Source of the DNA: Paracoccaceae bacterium
GTDB taxonomy: Bacteria > Pseudomonadota > Alphaproteobacteria > Rhodobacterales > Rhodobacteraceae
Length of the DNA: 6,700 nt
Direction: 5' to 3'
Assembly: GCA_013214715.1 (NCBI GenBank)
Contig: JABSSB010000084.1
Location: 1-6,700, forward strand
In this document: one piece after another, positions 1 to 5,911 of the stretch
How positions within the stretch are numbered: position 1 is the first letter of the stretch
Layout of the letters: the number at the start of each line of letters is the position of its first letter
Position numbers and translations under genes: made by a program
Notes under the pieces: model-generated
The model's database searches: none
Seen by the model: the letters and a program-made list of their open reading frames with translations, nothing else
What the model was told of the DNA's origin: nothing

Positions 1-73
1 ACCCGCTTTGGCCATATAAATAAGGCAAACGGGCAAAAAGTCCGTTACTGCTATAGAATGTTGCGGGTTCACA
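1..73. mobile_element. Possible end of an insertion sequence inside the permease gene
   Basis: The permease reading frame matches its family up to about base 76 and then stops matching, although it stays open to the window edge. The 73 bases involved are about 45% G+C by hand count, lower than the neighbouring genes, and no plus-strand frame gives a recognisable protein. Read on the minus strand, the segment would begin TGTGAACCCGC, and a TG-type terminus is common among insertion sequences. It carries a hairpin at 28-46 (7-base arms with one G-T pair) and a 6-base inverted pair, ACCCGC at 1-6 and GCGGGT at 64-69. I do not recognise the element family, no transposase lies within the window, and a target duplication cannot be seen from one side. 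A diverged permease is the alternative. Confidence 0.35.
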
Positions 74-657
74 AACGTGATCGAGGGCAGGATCAGTGCC
101 TTCAGCCCCGACGCCGTCAGGAACCCGGTCGACCAGCCGCCGATCTGCACGACCTCTCCGCGCCCGAAACTGGGTAACCAGTTGAGCGAGACCGCGAATA
201 TATAGATGAGTAAAATGCCTATCAGGAAGGTTGGTAACGAGACCCCGATCAGGGACACCGTCATGATCATACTGGCCGACCAGCCGTTTCGTCGGATCGC
301 GGTGAACACGCCCAAGGCAATACCGATGGTGATCGCCAGAAATCCCGAAACAGCCGCAAGCTCCAGTGTCGCGGGCGCGCGTTCGGCGATGATTTCGGCC
401 ACAGGCCGCCCCTGCCGATAGGAAATGCCGAAATTGCCCTGCACCGCGCCTTTCAGGAATTTGTAATATTGTACCGGAAACGGCTGATCGAGGCCCAGAT
501 CCGCCCTCAGCCGGTCAATATCGGCCTGTGTGCGTTCCTGCCCCAGCATGTTGTCGACCGGGTCGCCGACAAAGCGGAACATTGAAAAGGCCACCAGCCC
601 GACCACCAAAAGAACGATGACCGACTGAAAGACCCTTCGGATGATATAAGCGAGCAT
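1..657 (-). CDS. ABC transporter permease, DppB/OppB type (N-terminal part, probably interrupted)
   Basis: This is the first of the two membrane subunits of a peptide/nickel-type ABC importer, which forms the inner-membrane channel with a second permease and is fed by a periplasmic binding protein. About 219 residues lie in the window. The start MLAYIIRRVFQSVIVLLVVG is the typical first membrane helix (about 5-28). It is followed by a periplasmic stretch with LGLDQPFPVQYYKFL (about 54-68) and GNFGISY (74-80), the family signature before the transport domain, then helices near 97-120 and 129-156. ATG at 657 is preferred over the adjacent GTG at 660, because the GGGGGG Shine-Dalgarno-like run (662-667) sits better before the ATG. 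After LPSIT (190-194) the family would continue with an RLVRAEML-type helix and the EAA loop. Instead the frame reads FVNPQHSIAVTDFLPV, suggesting disruption. No binding-protein gene precedes it. The substrate cannot be named. Confidence 0.85.
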   Translation of the reverse strand, partial: MLAYIIRRVFQSVIVLLVVGLVAFSMFRFVGDPVDNMLGQERTQADIDRLRADLGLDQPFPVQYYKFLKGAVQGNFGISYRQGRPVAEIIAERAPATLELAAVSGFLAITIGIALGVFTAIRRNGWSASMIMTVSLIGVSLPTFLIGILLIYIFAVSLNWLPSFGRGEVVQIGGWSTGFLTASGLKALILPSITFVNPQHSIAVTDFLPVCLIYMAKAG

Positions 658-679
658 CACGCCCCCCTGGCTGATCTGC

Positions 680-709
680 TGATTATTGACGGGGTTTGCG
701 CAAGGTCAA
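680..709 (-). promoter_or_regulatory. Candidate sigma-70 promoter for the permease gene
   Basis: In the 85-base gap between purL and the permease, the minus strand reads TTGACC (709-704) as a -35 element. It is followed either by AATAAT (687-682) after 16 bases or by TAATCA (685-680) after 18 bases as a -10 element. Transcription would begin around 673-676 and leave a leader of under 20 bases before the ribosome binding site. The match is good by eye, and a hairpin after purL supports separate transcription. It is unproven, and read-through from purL is possible. Confidence 0.45.
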
Positions 710-724
710 CACCTGGCGCAAGGG

Positions 725-744
725 GAGCCCGGAGGCTCCGGCTC
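725..744 (-). terminator. Weak hairpin just after purL, possible terminator
   Basis: One base beyond the purL stop codon, the transcript can fold a GC-rich hairpin: GAGCCGGA pairs with TCCGGGCTC around a GCC loop, with one bulged C, giving 8 base pairs. It is followed by CCCCTTGCG rather than a run of T, so termination would be weak or leaky. It may instead only protect the 3' end of the purL message. Confidence 0.4.
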
Positions 745-745
745 T

Positions 746-2911
746 TCAGGTTACGGTGTCGGAAAAGGCGCTGCGATAGAGCGCAGAAAGTTCCGCCAAA
801 GGCGCATCAGACTGACCCAGTTTCACGCTGTCACCGGTAAATCGACCCACCGAGACAATCGGCACCCCGGCTTGTCCCGCGGCGATCATCAGCCCTTCGG
901 CCTGATCGAAATTGCAGGCCACAAGATAGCGCGCCTGATCTTCACCAAAGAGATGCGCCATGTCGCCATCGTCAATCTGCACGCCGACGCCCGCGGCTTC
1001 GGCCAGCTCAAAGGCTGCAAGCGCCAGACCGCCATCGCCCAGATCAGTGCAGGCGCGGATCAGTTCGGCATTGTCGCGGATGAAATCGCCATTGCGCTTC
1101 TCGGCCTCCAGATCCACGGCCGGGGCGTCGCCCTCTTCGCGGTTGAACACCTCGGCCAGAAGGGCGGATTGACCCAGATGCCCCTCGGCAGCGCCCACCA
1201 TGATCGCCAGATGCCCGTCGCGCACATCCTTGCCGATGATCTGTTCGGGCGTATCGATCAGCCCGACCGCGCCAATGGTGGGCGTAGGCAGGATCGCGTT
1301 GCCATCGGTTTCATTGTAAAGCGACACGTTGCCGGACACGATGGGCATATCCAACGCGCTGCACGCCGCGCCGATGCCCTGAATGGCGCCAACAAACTGT
1401 CCCATGATTTCAGGTTTTTCGGGGTTGCCGAAATTCAGGTTGTCGGTCGTTGCCAGCGGGCGCGCGCCGGTTGCCGTAAGGTTGCGATAGGCTTCGGCCA
1501 CAGCCTGCTTGCCGCCCTCAACCGGGTTGGCGCGGACATAGCGGGGCGTCACATCCGAGGTGAAAGCCAGGTGCTTGTCCGTCCCATGCACGCGCATCAC
1601 ACCTGCGCCGATGCCGGGCGTGCGGGCGCTGTCGGCCATGACCATCGTGTCATATTGCTCAAACACCCATTGCTTGCCCGCATAATTGGGCGAGGCGATC
1701 AGCGCTTTCAGCCCGTCAACCGGATCAATCTGCGGGACATCGCTCAGCGGCTCGGCCAGGTCGGTCGGCTCCCAAGGGCGATCATATTCCGGCGCGGCGG
1801 AGGAAAGTTTGGACAATGGCAGATCGGCCATGATCTGCCCGCCATGTTCGATCACGAAGCGGTCTTCGGCAATGGTTTCGCCGACGATTGCAAAATCGAG
1901 ATCCCATTTGTCGAAAACGGCTTTTGCTTCGGCTTCCTTTTCGGGGCGTAGCACCATCAGCATCCGCTCCTGGCTTTCCGAAAGCATCATTTCATAGGCC
2001 GTCATATTGGCTTCGCGCTGCGGGACGGCATCCAGGGTCAGACGAATGCCCAAACCGCCCTTGTCGCCCATTTCCACCGCCGAACATGTCAGACCCGCGG
2101 CCCCCATATCCTGTATCGATATCACGGCGCCGGTCTGCATCAGTTCCAGACAGGCCTCCATCAGCCGCTTTTCGGTGAAGGGGTCGCCGACCTGCACCGT
2201 GGGGCGCTTTTCTTCGATCGTGTCGTCAAATTCGGCCGAAGCCATCGTCGCACCGCCCACGCCGTCGCGGCCCGTTTTGGCGCCCAGATAGACCACCGGC
2301 ATCCCCACGCCCGACGCGGCGGAGTAGAAAATCTTGTCCGCATCCGCCAGACCGGCGGCAAAGGCATTCACAAGGCAGTTGCCGTTATAGGCCGGGTGAA
2401 AGCGCACTTCGCCGCCCGCGCAGGGCACGCCAAAGCTGTTGCCATAGCCGCCGATGCCTTCCACCACGCCATGTACCAGCGTCTTGGTGCGCGGATGCGC
2501 GGGTTCGCCAAAGCTCAGCGCATTCATGGATGCAATCGGGCGCGCGCCCATCGTGAACACATCGCGCAGGATGCCGCCAACACCGGTCGCTGCGCCCTGA
2601 TAGGGTTCGATATAGGATGGGTGATTATGACTTTCCATTTTAAAAACAACGGCTTGTCCATCGCCGATATCAACCACGCCAGCGTTTTCGCCCGGGCCGC
2701 AGATCACCTGCGGGCCATCGGTGGGCAGGGTGCGCAGCCATTTCTTGGAAGATTTGTAGGAGCAATGCTCGTTCCACATGGCCGAGAAGATGCCAAGCTC
2801 GGTAAAGCTGGGGGTGCGCCCGATGATGTCGAGGATCAGGTCATATTCTTCGGGCTTCAACCCGTGATTGGCAATCAGGTCGGGCGTGATAGCGGGCTCT
2901 TGCATGGGCAT
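746..2911 (-). CDS. purL: Phosphoribosylformylglycinamidine synthase subunit PurL
   Basis: PurL catalyses the fourth step of purine synthesis in the cytoplasm: FGAR + ATP + ammonia to FGAM. In this small-PurL type the ammonia is delivered by PurQ, with PurS as third subunit; neither gene is in the window. At 721 residues it has the normal size for the small form. Signatures in order: NEHCSYKSSKKWL (47-59), with the catalytic histidine expected at H49; the ATP/Mg site MESHNHPSYIEPYQGAATGVG (around 92-112); SIQDMGAAGLTCSAVEM (265-281); LSESQERML (310-318); the second-half repeat NPVEGGKQAVAEAYRNL (462-478) and TTDNLNFGNPEKPEIMGQF (488-506); SGNVSLYNET (526-535); and LGDGGLALAAFELAEA (624-639). 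No key segment is missing. Two ATGs are close together. The one at 2905 (719 residues) has AGGA at a suitable distance, while the one at 2911 has AGG directly against it, so 2905 may be the true start. It is probably a separate transcription unit. Confidence 0.98.
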   Translation of the reverse strand: MPMQEPAITPDLIANHGLKPEEYDLILDIIGRTPSFTELGIFSAMWNEHCSYKSSKKWLRTLPTDGPQVICGPGENAGVVDIGDGQAVVFKMESHNHPSYIEPYQGAATGVGGILRDVFTMGARPIASMNALSFGEPAHPRTKTLVHGVVEGIGGYGNSFGVPCAGGEVRFHPAYNGNCLVNAFAAGLADADKIFYSAASGVGMPVVYLGAKTGRDGVGGATMASAEFDDTIEEKRPTVQVGDPFTEKRLMEACLELMQTGAVISIQDMGAAGLTCSAVEMGDKGGLGIRLTLDAVPQREANMTAYEMMLSESQERMLMVLRPEKEAEAKAVFDKWDLDFAIVGETIAEDRFVIEHGGQIMADLPLSKLSSAAPEYDRPWEPTDLAEPLSDVPQIDPVDGLKALIASPNYAGKQWVFEQYDTMVMADSARTPGIGAGVMRVHGTDKHLAFTSDVTPRYVRANPVEGGKQAVAEAYRNLTATGARPLATTDNLNFGNPEKPEIMGQFVGAIQGIGAACSALDMPIVSGNVSLYNETDGNAILPTPTIGAVGLIDTPEQIIGKDVRDGHLAIMVGAAEGHLGQSALLAEVFNREEGDAPAVDLEAEKRNGDFIRDNAELIRACTDLGDGGLALAAFELAEAAGVGVQIDDGDMAHLFGEDQARYLVACNFDQAEGLMIAAGQAGVPIVSVGRFTGDSVKLGQSDAPLAELSALYRSAFSDTVT

Positions 2912-3232
2912 CCTGTCAGGGTCGCGGCGGTTTTGCGCCTTTTAGGACAGGTGGCGGGAATGCGAAAGGGTAAAGCCATGCAAGGCCGTGTCGTGAGAGT
3001 CCTATCGCAGCAACACCCTTGTCTGTTGATGACCCGAGTGTGAGCAGAGTGCAGCCATCTGAACATCGGCAGGCTTGGCATCAAGGACTTGCGCCGCCGG
3101 TGCGGACCATTCCCTACACCTGTCGTCATGATCCGAGTTTGGCCGCAGAACAGGCAAAACCTGGTTATCCTCAGAAACGCACAGTCTTGGTACGAACAAG
3201 TGCTTCACCCTATCGACAGTCTTTGCCTCGGT
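2912..3232. other. Gene-free gap upstream of purL
   Basis: About 320 bases lie between the mscS-family terminator and purL. Short open frames on both strands show no family resemblance, lack good ribosome binding sites or run into purL or the terminator, so I call none. The purL promoter should lie here, but I found no convincing -35/-10 pair. I compared it by eye with 6S, SRP, tmRNA and ZTP-riboswitch signatures and found no match. A single DnaA-box-like TTATCCTCA (3164-3172) has one mismatch to the consensus and stands alone, so it is not an origin. Confidence 0.5.
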
Positions 3233-3268
3233 AAAAAAATGCGCCCGTGCCAGATGAGCACGGGCGCA
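3233..3268 (-). terminator. Rho-independent terminator of the mscS-family gene
   Basis: On the minus strand an 11-base perfect stem, TGCGCCCGTGC paired with GCACGGGCGCA (3268-3258 with 3250-3240), encloses a 7-base loop and is followed directly by seven T (3239-3233). It begins 24 bases after the channel stop codon. This is a strong intrinsic terminator and separates the channel gene from purL. The plus strand has the hairpin but no T run, so it acts in one direction. Confidence 0.95.
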
Positions 3269-3291
3269 CAAACTGTAGAGTGATCGGACCG

Positions 3292-5604
3292 TTACCTGTC
3301 GTCTTTGACCGCGCCGCCCTGTGCGGCGGCTTCGGCTTGTTCATCCACAACCTGTTGCGCCAGACCGGCACCAGCCGCGGCGATTGCGGTTTTTTGGTCT
3401 TCGTTCAAATCAGCTTCATCCAGCCCGGGGATCGCGACGCGGACTTCGCGGCGGGCGAATTCGATGCCGTTTTCACGAAAAGCCGCCTTCACCCGGTTAT
3501 AGATCTCCTTGCGCAGGGTGAACTGGGTGCCCGGCTTGGCCATGAACTTGCCACGGATGATCATGCCGACATCGTCGAAATCAAAAACGCCTTGCGATTT
3601 GAACGGTTCGATAAAGCTGTCTTTGAACTCATCAACTTCGAGCAGATCCTGACCAATCTTCTTGAAGATCTTCTTGACCTGGTTGGGGTCGGTGTCGAAG
3701 GGCACGGTGAATTTCAGCTTCATGATCACCCAGTCGCGGCTGAAATTGGTCAGCTTCTGAATCTCACCATAGGGGATCGTGTGCACCAGACCGCGATGGT
3801 GGCGCAGCTGCATAGACCGGATCGAGATTTTTTCGACCGAGCCCATCGTGCCGCTTACATCCACATATTCGCCAGTGCGGAACGCGTCATCGACCAGGAA
3901 GAAAATGCCCGACACGATATCGGCCACTAGCTTTTGTGCGCCGAAACCGATCGCCAGACCCAGAACACCGGCACCAGCCAGAAGCGGCGTGATATCAAGC
4001 CCCAGCGCCGACAAGGCCAGCATCGAAAACACTACCGCAATCGCGACCTGTGCCGTCACCAGCACAAGCGGCAGCACTGTCGACAGGCGCGAGCCGCCCG
4101 CGCCACCGCCTTCACCGGCAGCCTCTTCACTGTCCATGCTTTCGGCTTTTTCGGTCTGCTCCTTGGCAAGCCGCCGGTTGATGTATAGCGACACCAGCTC
4201 ATTGATCATGTAGCCGATGGCCACGACGATCAGCGCTTCAAGCAGGTTCGACCCGAAATTCTCACCCGCCGTGTTGCGCGCGAGATCGGCAAAATTTATC
4301 TCCCAGGCGTTGCCGATCATCATAAGGACAATCACACCGGCAATCACACGTCCGATTTTGATAAAGCTGCGCTTGGTCGATTTATACGCGTTTTCAGCAA
4401 TTGGCCCGGTGCCCATCATCGGCGGGACAAGATGTCCTACAAGGCCACGGATCGTGGTGTCGATAACCGGCGCCATGAGCAGGTAGAACATGGTCAGATA
4501 TTGTGGCGCATCGGCGATAATCTCAATGATGAGCGGATTGCCCAAGCCCACGATGATTTCCACCGTCAACCACATGACGAAGGAGACCAGAATGGCGAAA
4601 TGCGGGTAATAAAACGACACGACTTGATCAAAGCGCGTCACATCCGGGTCCGATCCCAGCATCATCGAGCGCAAACCATCCCGCGCCGTCCAAGCCAGCA
4701 CACCGACATAAATGTGCACAGCGCTCGTCAGCCAGAAGCCAACACTGACTTCGCCCAGCGGCACGCCTTGCATCACGTTGAAATTCACCAGCCACATCGT
4801 GAAGGCGCCAAGAAAGGCCAGCCCGATCAGGTTGCGATGGATGTATTTCGCCCAATGGTCATCGACATTCACAAGCCGTAAATCAGGACGCTCGGGTGCG
4901 AGCGCAAAGCGGGACACTGCCGCCGTGATGCGCGGGATCCAGATCAGAAGGAAGACCATGGGGCCCATGACGGCCTGCATATCTGCAGTCAAAAGCCGCT
5001 GGCCGACAAAGGAAATCACGATGTAGAACGCCGCGAGCCCCAGCAATTCACGCAAGAACCGACGGAAGAGATACCGCACCGAGGCTGCGAGCGACGAATT
5101 GTCATGCGGCACCTCGGGTTGCCAGCGGCGTGACAAAACTGTCGTAATCCATTCTGCGGCTAACCCCAAAGCCAGAGCCACTGCAGTATAAACCCACATC
5201 AACAGGAATTGGTTGCCCTCGAAGGATTGCGCGAAATGCATAAATGCTTGTCCCTGTATGCTGAACAGGTTGGGCAGGGCTAAAATGGCACCGAGGACCG
5301 CATGATACACGGCCATACCCGCAGTCCTCACCGTGCTGAAGAAGCCGTCCGACCCTTGTGAGGCGCTCTCTGGCGCTGCGGCGGCGACAGCATCCAGCCG
5401 CTGCAAGAGCAAAGCACGCACGTCAGCGTCAGACATGCGCGCCACCATCTCGCGCACGGCGTCCTGCGTCAGCGGTTCAGGTAGGGTCAGCGTCGGGTCC
5501 GTCTCGGTCGCAGACCCCGATCCGGTCGGGACCGACATTTGCGCGAGGGCGGGGCCCATCAGCATGAAGCAAGCGAATATTGAGGCGAGCACTCGCAAAA
5601 TCAT
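3292..5604 (-). CDS. Large MscS-superfamily mechanosensitive ion channel
   Basis: It is probably an inner-membrane channel that opens under membrane tension to release solutes on osmotic downshock. It has 770 residues, against about 290 for E. coli MscS, so it belongs to the enlarged, multi-helix branch. A signal peptide (1-22, ending GPALAQ) precedes a periplasmic region with an Ala-rich helix (about 46-78). Hydrophobic segments follow near 132-152, 184-204, 211-228, 258-276, 288-305, 331-354, 367-388, 416-433, 453-474 and 508-534. The pore helix is LLAGAGVLGLAIGFGAQKLV (541-560), with the Gly/Ala packing pattern typical of MscS TM3, and continues VSGIFFLVDD. The beta domain follows (FRTGEYVDVSG at 575-585; GSVEKISIRSMQLR at 588-601; IPYGEIQKLTNFSRDW at 610-625), then the alpha/beta C-terminal domain to about 727. 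A Glu/Gly-rich linker (about 485-505) and an Ala/Gln-rich tail (730-770) look disordered. ATG at 5604 has AAAAGG seven bases upstream. TACAAT at 5636-5631 could be a -10 element, but no clear -35 is seen. Confidence 0.95.
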   Translation of the reverse strand: MILRVLASIFACFMLMGPALAQMSVPTGSGSATETDPTLTLPEPLTQDAVREMVARMSDADVRALLLQRLDAVAAAAPESASQGSDGFFSTVRTAGMAVYHAVLGAILALPNLFSIQGQAFMHFAQSFEGNQFLLMWVYTAVALALGLAAEWITTVLSRRWQPEVPHDNSSLAASVRYLFRRFLRELLGLAAFYIVISFVGQRLLTADMQAVMGPMVFLLIWIPRITAAVSRFALAPERPDLRLVNVDDHWAKYIHRNLIGLAFLGAFTMWLVNFNVMQGVPLGEVSVGFWLTSAVHIYVGVLAWTARDGLRSMMLGSDPDVTRFDQVVSFYYPHFAILVSFVMWLTVEIIVGLGNPLIIEIIADAPQYLTMFYLLMAPVIDTTIRGLVGHLVPPMMGTGPIAENAYKSTKRSFIKIGRVIAGVIVLMMIGNAWEINFADLARNTAGENFGSNLLEALIVVAIGYMINELVSLYINRRLAKEQTEKAESMDSEEAAGEGGGAGGSRLSTVLPLVLVTAQVAIAVVFSMLALSALGLDITPLLAGAGVLGLAIGFGAQKLVADIVSGIFFLVDDAFRTGEYVDVSGTMGSVEKISIRSMQLRHHRGLVHTIPYGEIQKLTNFSRDWVIMKLKFTVPFDTDPNQVKKIFKKIGQDLLEVDEFKDSFIEPFKSQGVFDFDDVGMIIRGKFMAKPGTQFTLRKEIYNRVKAAFRENGIEFARREVRVAIPGLDEADLNEDQKTAIAAAGAGLAQQVVDEQAEAAAQGGAVKDDR

Positions 5605-5668
5605 CTAGGGACCTTTTCTGCAGTCGAGTCATTGTACGACCACCCTATCAGCTACTTGGTTCATGTGA

Positions 5669-5683
5669 CGCAAAAAAGTTGCG
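5669..5683. repeat. Short inverted repeat upstream of the mscS-family gene
   Basis: CGCAA (5669-5673) and TTGCG (5679-5683) flank AAAAG. The arms extend to seven bases each with one mismatch (5667-5685). It lies about 65 bases before the channel start codon, upstream of the possible -10 element, where an operator could sit. A perfect 10-base palindrome, TGCTGCAGCA, lies nearby at 5706-5715. Short palindromes arise by chance, so a regulatory role is only a guess. Confidence 0.3.
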
Positions 5684-5740
5684 ACCTTCACGCTGATAAG
5701 TGGACTGCTGCAGCAAAGCTTTTACCATCGATGTCAGGCG

Positions 5741-5768
5741 AAAAAAAAGGCCGAGACAAAGCTCGGCC
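5741..5768 (-). terminator. Strong Rho-independent terminator (candidate sRNA and/or LysR-type gene)
   Basis: On the minus strand GGCCGAG (5768-5762) pairs with CTCGGCC (5755-5749) around a 6-base loop, and eight T follow at once (5748-5741). It lies about 140 bases beyond the regulator stop codon, further than usual for that gene's own terminator. That distance is one reason to suspect a separate short transcript ending here. Confidence 0.93.
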
Positions 5769-5822
5769 ATAGTCCAACAGGGAGGTATGAAGGAGACAGA
5801 CGAAACCGTCGTCGCCTTCACA
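5741..5822 (-). ncRNA. Candidate small regulatory RNA with an anti-Shine-Dalgarno-like CCUCCC motif
   Basis: The roughly 80-base predicted transcript would have three parts. First is a 5' hairpin (5820-5788): TGAAGG pairs with CCTTCA, then one C-T mismatch, GAC with GTC, one bulged T, and GACG with CGTC around a GTTT loop, 13 pairs in all. Second is an unpaired stretch of 18 bases (5786-5769) containing ACCTCCCTGTTGG. Third is the terminator hairpin with eight T. A second motif, CUCCUU, lies in the 3' arm of the first hairpin. This build (hairpin, exposed CU-rich seed, intrinsic terminator) is typical of trans-acting sRNAs. Alphaproteobacterial families such as alpha-r14 and CcsR are known for similar CCUCC-type motifs that pair with ribosome binding sites. 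Membership in a known family, expression and targets are not shown. It could instead be processed from the 3' UTR of the upstream regulator gene. Confidence 0.55.
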
Positions 5823-5827
5823 ACGCG

Positions 5828-5855
5828 ATTTAAGTGCGAGGGGCAGGGCGATCAA
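5828..5855 (-). promoter_or_regulatory. Candidate sigma-70 promoter of the sRNA
   Basis: The minus strand has TTGATC (5855-5850) and TTAAAT (5833-5828) separated by 16 bases; each hexamer matches four of six consensus positions. Transcription would start near 5821-5822, exactly at the foot of the 5' hairpin of the candidate sRNA. That coincidence is the main support, since the boxes alone would be weak evidence. Confidence 0.45.
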
Positions 5856-5885
5856 CTGATTTTCCACGATAAGTCCGCAAACCCG

Positions 5886-5904
5886 CTATGCGCCTCACGC
5901 ATAG
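5886..5904 (-). repeat. Hairpin just after the LysR-type gene
   Basis: A perfect 7-base stem, CTATGCG with CGCATAG, encloses a 5-base loop and begins eight bases after the regulator stop codon. The minus strand continues CGGGTTTGCGG, without a T run, so it is not a convincing intrinsic terminator. It may protect the 3' end of the message or act as a weak terminator. Confidence 0.45.
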
Positions 5905-5911
5905 CTGAGTC

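Noticed and set aside
686..1951. 421-residue open frame on the plus strand
   Set aside because: It lies wholly antisense to purL, has no recognisable domain and is explained by GC-rich codon use on the opposite strand.
2396..3043. 215-residue plus-strand open frame
   Set aside because: Mostly antisense to the first part of purL, with no family features.
3164..3172. DnaA-box-like TTATCCTCA
   Set aside because: Single site with a mismatch and no AT-rich unwinding region or further boxes, so there is no origin.
2912..3232. Possible 6S, SRP or ZTP-riboswitch RNA upstream of purL
   Set aside because: The conserved core sequences of these RNAs could not be found by eye in either strand.
3002..3271. 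89-residue minus-strand frame after the channel gene
   Set aside because: It starts inside the terminator stem, has no ribosome binding site and shows no recognisable composition or domain.
3247..3930. 227-residue plus-strand open frame
   Set aside because: Antisense to the conserved C-terminal half of the channel gene; it begins inside the terminator hairpin.
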